The position numbers and the translations under genes are program-made. From Rhizobium sp. Q54 (lineage in GTDB: Bacteria > Pseudomonadota > Alphaproteobacteria > Rhizobiales > Beijerinckiaceae), in assembly GCA_945903655.1 (NCBI GenBank), contig CAMDOY010000019.1, positions 1 to 20,839 of the forward strand: a stretch of DNA of 20,839 nucleotides, in the 5' to 3' direction. This document shows positions 8,241 through 15,026 of the stretch, one piece after another (position 1 is the first letter of the stretch; the number at the start of each line of letters is the position of its first letter). Below the pieces are notes generated by a model. That model did no database searches. It saw only the letters and a program-made list of their open reading frames with translations, and was not told where the DNA came from.

Positions 8241-8585
8241 GTGAGCCATGGAAAAGACGCCCGCCTGCATCAGCAACTCTACAAGAAAATCCCTCGATTT
8301 GAATGTATCGAGGGATGCACCGACTGCTGCGGCCCAGTGCCGTGGAGCGACTACGAGCTGAAACAGGCCCGCCTGTCAGAGCCTCCGCAGGAACGGGCTG
8401 ACAAGACCTGCGCCTTCGCACAGGGGGGCTGCTCCATTCATCAGGCGCGCCCGCTCATGTGCCGCCTGTTTGGCGCGGTGGAGGATCTGCGCTGCCCGCA
8501 CGGACGCGGTCCGTTGCAGCTTCTCTCTGTCGAGCGGGGCCATGAACTCGTGCGTCGTTACAAGATAGCCAACGGGTTCGACTAG
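8241..8585 (+). CDS. YkgJ-family cysteine-cluster protein
   Basis: This 114-residue protein has eight Cys in the pattern of the YkgJ family (putative zinc- or iron-sulfur-binding proteins): C22, C26, C29-C30 in CIEGCTDCCGP, then C57, C64, C74 in the hallmark RPLMCR, and C85. The GTG at 8241 is chosen because GGGAGG ends ten bases before it; the in-frame TTG at 8232 is only one base from that site. The gene starts 27 bases after the second M29-like gene on the same strand, so it is probably the last gene of the operon. The family is often found beside metal-dependent oxygenases and is thought to act in metal-centre handling, so a role in loading or maturing the neighbouring metalloenzymes is plausible. 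That role is inference only. Confidence 0.82.
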   Translation: MSHGKDARLHQQLYKKIPRFECIEGCTDCCGPVPWSDYELKQARLSEPPQERADKTCAFAQGGCSIHQARPLMCRLFGAVEDLRCPHGRGPLQLLSVERGHELVRRYKIANGFD

Positions 8586-8625
8586 ACCCCGATGGATTGA
8601 AGCACCGGTGGCATGAACGGACGAT

Positions 8626-8656
8626 GCGCCGCAGCTTGCTACGCGCAAGTGCGGCG
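8626..8656. terminator. Hairpin between convergent genes, possible bidirectional terminator
   Basis: The arms GCGCCGCAGCTTG and CAAGTGCGGCGC pair over 12 bases with one bulged G and a 7-base loop. The hairpin lies in the 79-base gap between the YkgJ-like gene and the end of the convergent chimeric gene. Neither side has a T-tract, so the terminator call rests on position and stem strength alone. Confidence 0.5.
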
Positions 8657-8664
8657 CCCGCTTC

Positions 8665-9600
8665 TCACATGCGATCAACGGCGGGCATGACAGCGGAGTG
8701 GAAGAGGTTCATGGAGGCCATGGACTGTTTGAGCGTCATGTTTCCAAACATCATATAGGCCAGAAGATAATTCGTTCCCAGATATTCGGTCTGGCGTCGG
8801 ATCTCATCGATGACTGTTTGCGGGCAACCGACGATGAATGTTCCCTCCTTGCGCATGCCCTCGAGGGTGGCGGCGCGGGGAAAGTTCACACGTTCTGCAT
8901 GTTCCGAGTTTGCATGTTTGGTGCGTAGCCAGTTCAGTTCTTCAAGATGCTTGAGGGCGGCAGGCTCTGCGATGGCGAGGGCCTCTTCATCGGTCTCGGC
9001 GACTACGATATGACGCAGCGGCCCAATGGCGACGCCGCCTGAAAATTCTGGCTTGCTCACCTCGGGCCCGCCACGCTTGGCCAGCGCCGCCTTGAAGATG
9101 TCAATATTGCCGGTTTCCAGTTTGCCGCGAGTTTCAGCCTCGCGTAGTGCTACTAAGACTTCAGGGGCGTTGATTTCGGCAATGGGGCGAGGGCCAAGGA
9201 ACGGCGTCGCCAGGCGGAGCATCCACTTGATCTTGGCAATAGTTGCAGGTGCTTTACCCTCTCGTTCCTTCTTTTCGATCAGTTCCGCTGAAATTGCTGC
9301 AAAGGTATTGCCCTGCGACAGTCGCGCATTTGCTTTTCGGACCTGTTTTTCTTGGCCAGGGTCTCGGCCCGAAGCCAGAGCTTTCTTGGCGGCCTCCCGC
9401 TTTTCCCTTGCGTCCTTCAGACCAATGGCCGGATATTGTCCGAGGCTGAGTTTCTTTTGTTTGGCACCAAATCGATAGGCTAAATTCCACAATTTGGCGC
9501 CGGAGGGCCGCACCCAGAGCTGCAAACCTCCCCCATCCGACAACTTAACAGTTTTGCCCGGTGTGCACTTCACTACTCTGATGGCTGTGTCCGTGAGCAT
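8665..9600 (-). pseudogene. Integrase N-terminus fused in frame to flavin monooxygenase C-terminus
   Basis: The 311-residue frame joins two unrelated families. Residues 1-163 are the N-terminal part of a P4-type tyrosine integrase: MLTDTAIR at the start, then KLSDGGGLQLWV and KLSLGQYPAIGLKDAR of the DUF4102 arm-binding domain, then the core-binding helix up to ETRGKLET. From residue 164 (nucleotide about 9110) the sequence becomes the C-terminal part of a luciferase-like (LLM) flavin-dependent monooxygenase: KPEFSGGVAIGPLRHIVVAE, then FIVGCPQTVIDEI, NYLLAYMMFG and the terminal helix. The integrase catalytic domain (Arg, His and Tyr residues) is absent, as is the LLM flavin-binding N-terminus. 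The ATG at 9600 fits known integrase starts and has GAGG upstream; an in-frame TTG at 9669 is less likely. It was most likely produced by a deletion and is nonfunctional as an integrase and as a monooxygenase, but it is open and could be translated. Confidence 0.85.
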
Positions 9601-9670
9601 TTGTTGGCCTCGGATCTTTTGGATCTCAGGAAGGCCAACATCTAGGCCAACAAGCAGCGCGGCTGTCAAC

Positions 9671-9754
9671 GGACTATACCGGACGTTTTGGGTGCATGTT
9701 CAGGAAAGAATGCTCGGTTTTTGGGACTTTCTGGCCTCTATCGGACTTTCCCGG
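9671..9754. repeat. Short direct repeats beside the tRNA, candidate integrase arm sites
   Basis: GGACTATACCGG (9671-9682) and GGACTTTCCCGG (9743-9754) match at 10 of 12 positions, and a third, partial copy GGACTTTCTGG is at 9724-9734, all in the same orientation. They lie between the integrase remnant and the tRNA-Leu 3' end, where arm-type binding sites of P4-family integrases would be expected. The functional reading is inference. Confidence 0.4.
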
Positions 9755-9763
9755 ATAAGAAAG

Positions 9764-9848
9764 TGGTGCCCCTAGCCGGAATCGAACCAGCACTCCTTGC
9801 GGAATCCGATTTTGAGTCGGACGCGTCTACCAGTTCCGCCATAGGGGC
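9764..9848 (-). tRNA. tRNA-Leu (anticodon CAA)
   Basis: Read on the minus strand, the gene starts GCCCCTA and ends TAGGGGCACCA, giving a perfect 7-base-pair acceptor stem with the CCA encoded. The anticodon arm is TCCGA-CTCAAAA-TCGGA, so the anticodon is CAA, reading UUG. A long variable arm (TTCCGCAAGGAGT) and the T-arm sequence GGTTCGATTCC confirm a class II leucine tRNA of 85 nt. Its 3' end faces the truncated integrase, 164 bases away. This is the usual geometry of a tRNA-borne attachment site, so the 3' part of the gene is the probable attachment core of an island extending to lower coordinates. Confidence 0.96.
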
Positions 9849-10011
9849 CACCGGCCAAGGCCGGAGCGAGGTCATGTAAACAACAGCCCGCGCCGCGCGT
9901 CAATGGAGGGGCTGCAATTTGGGCTACCCTTGGCAGCGCTCTGCTGCTTGAAGCCTCGTCTTCATCGTGGTAAAGCCCGCTTCGACCATCGAAGTTCGCG
10001 CTTCGATCCGC

Positions 10012-10101
10012 GGAGAGGTGGCAGAGTGGTCGAATGCGTCGCACTCGAAATGCGAAGTACGGGCAACTGTACCGGGGGTTCGAATCCCTCCCTCTCCGCC
10101 A
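10012..10101 (+). tRNA. tRNA-Ser (anticodon CGA)
   Basis: The acceptor arms GGAGAGG and CCTCTCC pair perfectly, followed by G and an encoded CCA. The anticodon arm TCGCA-CTCGAAA-TGCGA gives anticodon CGA, reading UCG. A long variable arm (about AGTACGGGCAACTGTACC) and the T-arm GGTTCGAATCC identify a class II serine tRNA of 90 nt. It is divergent from the tRNA-Leu gene, with 163 bases between them that hold no evident gene. Confidence 0.96.
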
Positions 10102-10814
10102 GATGTTTCAAATAATCGAATAAAAAAAGATATTTAGAAGATCGGCTTCCAGCGCGGAAAGCGTTCTCCGTCATGTCTTTGAACCATCGCGGGCTTTCGG
10201 TGCGAGGCCCATCGACATATCAGCTTGGGCTGCGCCAACACTTGCGCGACCAACGCCTCCACCGGAGCCACATCGCCGTTGGTCGGTCATCCAAGCGGTC
10301 TGAGCTTCGCTTTCACCGGGGAAATTGCGAACCCACAAGGAAGATGATGAGAAACGTGAGCACGACAACAGCGACCCGGAAACCCTGAGCCGCGACGACG
10401 ATATTGTTTTGAAAGGGAGGCTCCCGTCTCAGGCGAACGGGTGGCAAGCCGAGGGATATCATGGCCTGCACCCCGCCCACATCGACCTTTTTCCAGCTTC
10501 GCCCATCGTTCTCATGCCTTGCCCCTGGTCGCTATGGCGAGACCTCCGCCAAGAGGGACCCAGCATATTTGATGCCAAGCGCGGTACTGCCTGCGGCATG
10601 AACTTGGCGGCAAGAATCAGATGTGCGTCATGGGGTTGGCCTGTCGCCTCTTGGCATTGCGGGGGCTTCACGTCATAGATCATCCACGCCACCCCTGACG
10701 AAAGACAGGGAGCATGAGCTTGTCATTGGATGGGCCTGTGGCGGTTTCGTGCAGTCTTGACCCCATGGGGCAGGGCGACGCCATGGGCATGATGGGCAAC
10801 CAGTGTGAGGAAAA
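10102..10814. other. About 0.7 kb without a convincing gene
   Basis: The region between tRNA-Ser and the glycosyltransferase gene holds no recognisable conserved protein on either strand, no clear repeat and no clear terminator. A short T/A-rich stretch follows the tRNA (about 10108-10136). The only candidate is a small minus-strand membrane ORF, listed separately. The segment may be decayed coding sequence next to the island site, or the 5' region of the glycosyltransferase gene. Confidence 0.5.
10313..10480 (-). CDS. Possible small single-pass membrane protein
   Basis: A 55-codon frame starts at a GTG at 10480, with AAAAAGG five bases before it. An internal ATG at 10462 would give 49 residues and overlaps the stop of another short minus-strand frame in an ATGA arrangement. 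The product has a charged N-terminal part (RLRREPPF) and ends in one strongly hydrophobic segment (VAVVVLTFLIIFLVGSQF), so a C-terminal membrane anchor is plausible. No family is recognised. Short frames of this kind occur by chance in GC-rich DNA, so the call is weak. Confidence 0.28.
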   Translation of the reverse strand: MGGVQAMISLGLPPVRLRREPPFQNNIVVAAQGFRVAVVVLTFLIIFLVGSQFPR

Positions 10815-11858
10815 ATGTATAGACTCTCGCTGGTCATGATCGTGCGCAACGAAGCACGTTGCATCGAACGCTGTCTGGCCAGCGTCAGATCCCATGTTGA
10901 TGAAATCATCATCATCGACACCGGCTCAACCGATGACACCGTGGAGATCTGCAAGAAGTTCACCCCTCATGTGAGCCATTACGCCTGGACCGATGATTTT
11001 TCTGCGGCGCGCAACTTGTCTCTGGCCCAGTCGAGCGGCGACTGGAACATTGTCATAGACGCGGACGAATGGTTGACCGAAGGCTTTGATTATCTGCGCA
11101 ACCTGAGGAGTCTCACGCCGGACTTCGTCGCCACCATCCGTCAGGAAAGCACCTTCGGCGAGGAGGCGAAACTCCGGAAGTCCTCCACGAAAATCTCGCG
11201 CATTTTGCCAAGGGGCGTCTTCTATGGTGGGCGCATTCATGAGCAGCCCATCCACGCCCTGACGGTCCGGGACTCGCCCATCGTCTTTGCGCACGATGGA
11301 TATGAGAATGTTAAAAACGCCCTTAAAATGGGGCGTAATGAAGCGCTCTTGCGGATCGAACTCACGCAGCGTCCCGAGGACGCCTATTTGAATTATCAGT
11401 TGGGCAAAGACCTTGCGGTGCAAAAACGTTTTCCGGAAGCTGTTGTTTATTTCGAGCGCGCAATCCAACAGTGTCCATTGACCAATGGATGGCGCCATGA
11501 CCTGGTGATCCGTCTCCTCATCGCTTACAAGGTGGTGAAACGGTTCGATGCGGCGCTCGACCTCATCGCCTCCGAAGAAGATCGTTTTCTGGAGTCGCCG
11601 GATTTTTATTTCGTCAGCGGCGATATCTTTCTCGATATGTCCCTGAGCATGCCAGAACATGCGGCGACGCTGATGCCCATGATCGAGAGCAGCTTTCTGA
11701 CCTGCAGGCGCATCGGAGAGCGGCCAGATCTGCCGGGCGCCGTGCATGGGGCGGGCAGCTTTCTGGCGGCCCATAATCTCTACGCCTTTTATTCGGCCAT
11801 TGGCGATGCTGACAAGGCGGCGAATTTTCTGCAGTTGTCGGTGTTGGAACAAAGCTGA
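10815..11858 (+). CDS. Family 2 glycosyltransferase with TPR-like C-terminus
   Basis: This 347-residue protein opens with a GT-A fold of family GT2: LSLVMIVRNEARCIERCL (4-21), the nucleotide-binding DTGSTDD (35-41) and the metal-binding DxD in IDADEWL (81-87), followed by GGRIHEQP, which is typical of this subgroup. From about residue 190 the sequence becomes helical and TPR-like (AYLNYQLGKDLAVQKRFPEA and a following YFERAIQQCP). This GT2-plus-TPR layout is shared with SunS-like enzymes and many bacterial glycosyltransferases of unknown acceptor. A GAGG sits four bases before the ATG. No lipopolysaccharide, capsule or bacteriocin genes are adjacent, so the acceptor is not indicated. It is probably cytoplasmic. 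Confidence 0.88.
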   Translation: MYRLSLVMIVRNEARCIERCLASVRSHVDEIIIIDTGSTDDTVEICKKFTPHVSHYAWTDDFSAARNLSLAQSSGDWNIVIDADEWLTEGFDYLRNLRSLTPDFVATIRQESTFGEEAKLRKSSTKISRILPRGVFYGGRIHEQPIHALTVRDSPIVFAHDGYENVKNALKMGRNEALLRIELTQRPEDAYLNYQLGKDLAVQKRFPEAVVYFERAIQQCPLTNGWRHDLVIRLLIAYKVVKRFDAALDLIASEEDRFLESPDFYFVSGDIFLDMSLSMPEHAATLMPMIESSFLTCRRIGERPDLPGAVHGAGSFLAAHNLYAFYSAIGDADKAANFLQLSVLEQS

Positions 11859-12029
11859 CGCTCTGTTTCGCGGGGCGGGTTGGCTGGGCATGGGCTTACG
11901 GCGTGGAAATCGCCCCCATCCCCTCCCGCACAATTGATCCTTACGGCCCCGTGAGCGCCGCCCCGCCCCCTTGCCATCCCCCCCGCCGCCCCGCAAAATG
12001 TCCCCACAATCAATCGCAGTGGGGGAACG

Positions 12030-12530
12030 ATGGAGCTGGTGCATCTGGTCATGGCGGAGACGACCTTCTGGACCATCCTTCTGATGATCCATGGGCTCTT
12101 CTCCATGGCCCTGATCGGGGCGCTCACCCATCAGGCGGCTTCGGTGCTGCGCGCGCCAAAGGCGCGCGGGGCTGGCCTTGCGGCGCGGTTCAGCGCGGTC
12201 AAGGGCGATGTCTACGCCAGCGCGGTGGTCGGGCTCTGGGTGGTGACCTTCATCTTCGGCGCCTGGATCTATGTGAAATACCGCACCTACATCCGCATCC
12301 CCATCGAGCAGGAAGAGTTCTGGAAGACCCTGGGCTCCTTCGAATTCAAGGAGCAACTGGCGAGCATCGGCCTTGGGCTCTTGCCGCTCTACTGGCTGGC
12401 TTGGCGCAGATCCCATGACAAATCCCTGCAATCCGCTCGCAAATGGCTGACCCTGGTGCTGGCCCTGTTCGGCTGGATCGCCTTTCTGGTGGGTCACGTG
12501 GTCAATAATGTCAGGGGGTTCGGGTCATGA
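12030..12530 (+). CDS. Four-helix integral membrane protein of unknown family
   Basis: This 166-residue product has four predicted membrane segments at about residues 13-33, 64-82, 108-125 and 138-156. Histidines lie in or next to the first and last helices (H21 in LLMIHGLFS, H34 in ALTHQAA, H156 in FLVGHVVNN), so binding of haem or another cofactor is conceivable, but no known cytochrome signature is visible. The start has GGGGGA only a few bases upstream; the ATG seven codons later is an alternative. Its stop overlaps the next start in an ATGA arrangement, indicating translational coupling with the second membrane protein. I do not recognise the family. It is the first gene of a unit that also encodes a secreted CnaB-like protein and an exported amidohydrolase. 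Confidence 0.8.
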   Translation: MELVHLVMAETTFWTILLMIHGLFSMALIGALTHQAASVLRAPKARGAGLAARFSAVKGDVYASAVVGLWVVTFIFGAWIYVKYRTYIRIPIEQEEFWKTLGSFEFKEQLASIGLGLLPLYWLAWRRSHDKSLQSARKWLTLVLALFGWIAFLVGHVVNNVRGFGS

Positions 12531-12883
12531 GCGCTGAGGTCTCCGCAAAGCCTGACCGCGCCTACGCCTTCGCGATTACCTTCGCGCTGGCGGCGCCGCT
12601 GGTCTATGTGATCTGCGAGATGAAGAACTGGCCGGTCTTCACCTATCATCCCGGCACGGGGCGGCTCGATTGGGGCTGGGCGGCGGCGGTCAAGGACGAG
12701 GGTCCGGCCATGTATTGGTTCGGCTGGAATCTCAGCATGCTGATCGGCGGCGTGGTGATCGCGGGGCTGGCGACCCTGGCGCCGGGTCTGGCGCGGCGGC
12801 TGCCCCTGTCCCTCACATGGCTCTTTCCTCTGGCCTGCATCCCGCTCTATCTTTACGCCCTCAAATTCTACTGGTTGCACTGA
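12527..12883 (+). CDS. Three-helix integral membrane protein of unknown family
   Basis: This 118-residue product has hydrophobic segments at about 12-30, 62-85 and 95-112, separated by a conserved-looking polar loop (FTYHPGTGRLDWGWAAAV). The ATG overlaps the previous stop by four bases (ATGA), so the two membrane proteins are probably made in fixed ratio and may form a complex. No known domain is recognised. The next gene begins 19 bases later. Confidence 0.78.
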   Translation: MSAEVSAKPDRAYAFAITFALAAPLVYVICEMKNWPVFTYHPGTGRLDWGWAAAVKDEGPAMYWFGWNLSMLIGGVVIAGLATLAPGLARRLPLSLTWLFPLACIPLYLYALKFYWLH

Positions 12884-12902
12884 CCTTCCGGGAGTTCTGT
12901 CC

Positions 12903-13295
12903 ATGGCTCACCCCATCCGCTGGATGCTCGCTCTCGCCTTTGGAGCCCTCTCCCTGGGCGCCCTCTCGACCACGGCGCTGGCGGGCGGCGATGATTACGA
13001 CCCCGCCAATGACAAGGAGCGGGAGGGCCCGGTCTATTTCGGCTTCGTGCGCGACGCCAATGGCGCCGCCGTCTCGGGCGCCACGGTGACGCTGGTCTCC
13101 ACCAACGGGCAGAAGGCGACGCTCAATTCCAATGCGGTGGGCCTCTATCGCACCCATATCAACGCCGACACCAATCCCAACACGGTCACCGTCAGCTGCG
13201 CCAAGGATGGGTTCAAGCAGACGCGGGTGCAGCGGCGCCCCGCCGTGGCGGTGGCGGCCATGGTCGAGACCAATTGCTTCCTGCAACGCTCGTGA
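12903..13295 (+). CDS. Secreted CnaB / carboxypeptidase-regulatory-like protein
   Basis: This 130-residue protein begins with a clear signal peptide (MAHPIRWMLALAFGALSLGA and on to an ALA cleavage site near residue 27). The mature part contains one beta-sandwich module of the carboxypeptidase-regulatory/CnaB-like type: PVYFGFVRDANGAAVSGATV (43-62), TNGQKATLNSNAVGLYRT (67-84) and VTVSCAKDGFKQTR. Two cysteines (C99, C125) could form a disulfide in the periplasm. GGGAG lies nine bases before the ATG. The stop codon overlaps the GTG start of the next gene. The module usually mediates protein or ligand contacts; here it may link the two membrane proteins to the exported amidohydrolase, which is inference. 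Confidence 0.82.
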   Translation: MAHPIRWMLALAFGALSLGALSTTALAGGDDYDPANDKEREGPVYFGFVRDANGAAVSGATVTLVSTNGQKATLNSNAVGLYRTHINADTNPNTVTVSCAKDGFKQTRVQRRPAVAVAAMVETNCFLQRS

Positions 13296-14938
13296 GAGCC
13301 CTGCTGGCGCTGGCGCTACTGATCGCCGCGCCCGCCTGCGCCGCCGACCGGCTCTATCTCAACGGCTCTTTCATTACGCTGGAGGCGAGCCTGCCCCGCG
13401 CCAGCGCCATGCTGGTGCGCGAGGGGCGCATCGCCGCCCTGGGCGATAGCCCGGCCTTGCGCGCGGCGGCGCCTGCGCCGACTGAGGTGATCGACTTGCA
13501 GGGCCGCACGGTGATCCCCGGCCTCGTCGACTCCCACATCCACGCCATTCGCGCGGGCCTGTCCTACGCCACCGAGGTCCACTGGACCGGCGCGACAACG
13601 ATCCCCGAAGCCCTGCAACGCCTGCGCAACGCGGCCGCCAGCTTGCCTCCAGGCGGCTGGCTCATCGTGGCGGGCGGCTGGACGGAGCTGCAATTTGCCG
13701 AGCGCCGCCGTCCCACCCAGGAGGAGGTGGAGGCGGCGGCGCCGGAGCATCGGGTCTATATCCAGCACCTCTATAGCGGCGCCCTTCTGTCGAAGAGCGC
13801 GGTGGACGCGCTGGGTCTCGCCAACAATGGCGCCCTGCTGGCGCAGTTGAAGACGGAGCGCGCCAGCGGCGAACTCACGGGCTGGTTCAGCGGCGAGACG
13901 GAGGCCATCACGGCCCTGTTTGATCTCTTGCCGCGCCCCTCGCTGGCGCAGCAGGTGGAGGGAACCAAGGCCTTCTTCCGCACCCTCAATAGTCTCGGCA
14001 TGACCGGGGTGATTGATCCCGGCGGCTACAATCTGCCGCTGGAGGCCTATGGCGCCGTGCAACAACTGGCGCGCGACGATCAACTCACCCTGCGCGTCAC
14101 CTACAGCCTCAGCGCCCTCGCGCCCGGCAGTGAACTCGCCGATTTCGACCGCCTGACGAAAGACCTGCCCATGGGTGCGGGCGAGGGCTTGCTGCGCTTC
14201 AACGGCATTGGCGAAAACGTCACCTGGGGCATGTACAACAACGACAAGCCCTCGCCCGACGATCAGGCCGCGTTGGAAATGGTCTTGCGGCTGGCGGCGC
14301 AGCGGCGCCTCAGCGTCACCTTCCACTGGATGAATGATCGCTCGGTCGGCAAATTGCTGGAGGTGCTGGAGCGCGTGAACGCGCAAAACCCCATCGCGGA
14401 GCTTCGCTGGTCCATCGCCCATCTGCATGACGCGAGTTTGCCGACACTGGAGCGCATGAAGACGCTCGGCGTCGGCTGGCTGTTCCAGAACGCGCTTTAT
14501 TTCAGGGGCGGCGCCTTTGTGCGCCAGCGTGGCGAAGAGGCGGCGCGGGTATCGCCGCCCATCGTCAGCGCCATCAATATGGGCCTTAAAGTGGCGGCGG
14601 GCACGGACGCCCATCGCGTCATGTCCTTCCACCCCTTCGTCGCCTTGCAATGGATGCTCGATGGGAGAAGCGTCGATGGTCAGCGCACCAGAGACGCCAG
14701 CGAAATCCCCAGCCGCGAACAGGCGCTCGCGGCCTATACCCTGGGCTCCGCCTGGTTCGCCCATGCGGAGCGCGAGCGCGGCTCATTAATGGTGGGAAAG
14801 CGCGCGGATTTTGCGGTGCTGAGCGAAGATTATCTGAGCGTGCCCGTGGAGCGCATCGGCGCTCTGCGCTCCCTGATGACGGTGGTGGACGGGCGGGTGG
14901 TTTATGCGGCGGCGCTGTTTGAGGGTTTGGGGGAGTGA
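13292..14938 (+). CDS. Exported amidohydrolase, YtcJ-like (Amidohydrolase_3)
   Basis: This 548-residue protein of the amidohydrolase superfamily has a signal peptide (about the first 17-19 residues, RALLALALLIAAPACAA). Metal-site motifs appear in order: VDSHIHAI (H82 and H84), FHWMND, IAHLHD and the late Asp in AGTDAHR. A composite beta-sandwich is formed by the N- and C-terminal ends (KRADFAVLSEDYLSVP), as in YtcJ-like enzymes. These hydrolyse amide or related C-N bonds, with mostly unknown substrates. The GTG at 13292 is preferred over the in-frame TTG at 13274 because it overlaps the preceding stop (GTGA), removes a useless N-terminal extension and starts directly on the signal peptide. 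It ends a four-gene coupled unit, and its export puts its substrate in the periplasm. Confidence 0.9.
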   Translation: MRALLALALLIAAPACAADRLYLNGSFITLEASLPRASAMLVREGRIAALGDSPALRAAAPAPTEVIDLQGRTVIPGLVDSHIHAIRAGLSYATEVHWTGATTIPEALQRLRNAAASLPPGGWLIVAGGWTELQFAERRRPTQEEVEAAAPEHRVYIQHLYSGALLSKSAVDALGLANNGALLAQLKTERASGELTGWFSGETEAITALFDLLPRPSLAQQVEGTKAFFRTLNSLGMTGVIDPGGYNLPLEAYGAVQQLARDDQLTLRVTYSLSALAPGSELADFDRLTKDLPMGAGEGLLRFNGIGENVTWGMYNNDKPSPDDQAALEMVLRLAAQRRLSVTFHWMNDRSVGKLLEVLERVNAQNPIAELRWSIAHLHDASLPTLERMKTLGVGWLFQNALYFRGGAFVRQRGEEAARVSPPIVSAINMGLKVAAGTDAHRVMSFHPFVALQWMLDGRSVDGQRTRDASEIPSREQALAAYTLGSAWFAHAERERGSLMVGKRADFAVLSEDYLSVPVERIGALRSLMTVVDGRVVYAAALFEGLGE

Positions 14939-15026
14939 GCCTGCGTTAACAAGCTCCGCCTTGCCTTGCGGTCCCGATACATCCTAGGTTCGCGCCGCAA
15001 GGCTGCGTCGCCCGAAGGACCTGATC

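Noticed and set aside
1..8664. A second copy of the tRNA-Leu 3' end as the other island border
   Set aside because: Reading for the tRNA 3' sequence and close variants in this stretch found no convincing match; the other border is presumably outside the window.
9601..9669. N-terminal extension of the chimeric gene from a TTG
   Set aside because: Related integrases begin at the MLTDTAIR-like sequence encoded from the ATG at 9600.
9980..9994. Small palindrome CTTCGA-CCA-TCGAAG before tRNA-Ser
   Set aside because: Six-base stem with a three-base loop and no T-tract; too weak to call a terminator or operator.
10926..12497. 523-codon minus-strand frame across the glycosyltransferase and first membrane gene
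   Set aside because: It spans two plus-strand genes with clear motifs and is low in domain-like features; judged an antisense shadow.
13316..14764. 482-codon minus-strand frame opposite the YtcJ-like amidohydrolase
   Set aside because: Arg/Gly/Gln/His-rich translation without motifs; the plus-strand gene has signal peptide and all metal-site motifs.
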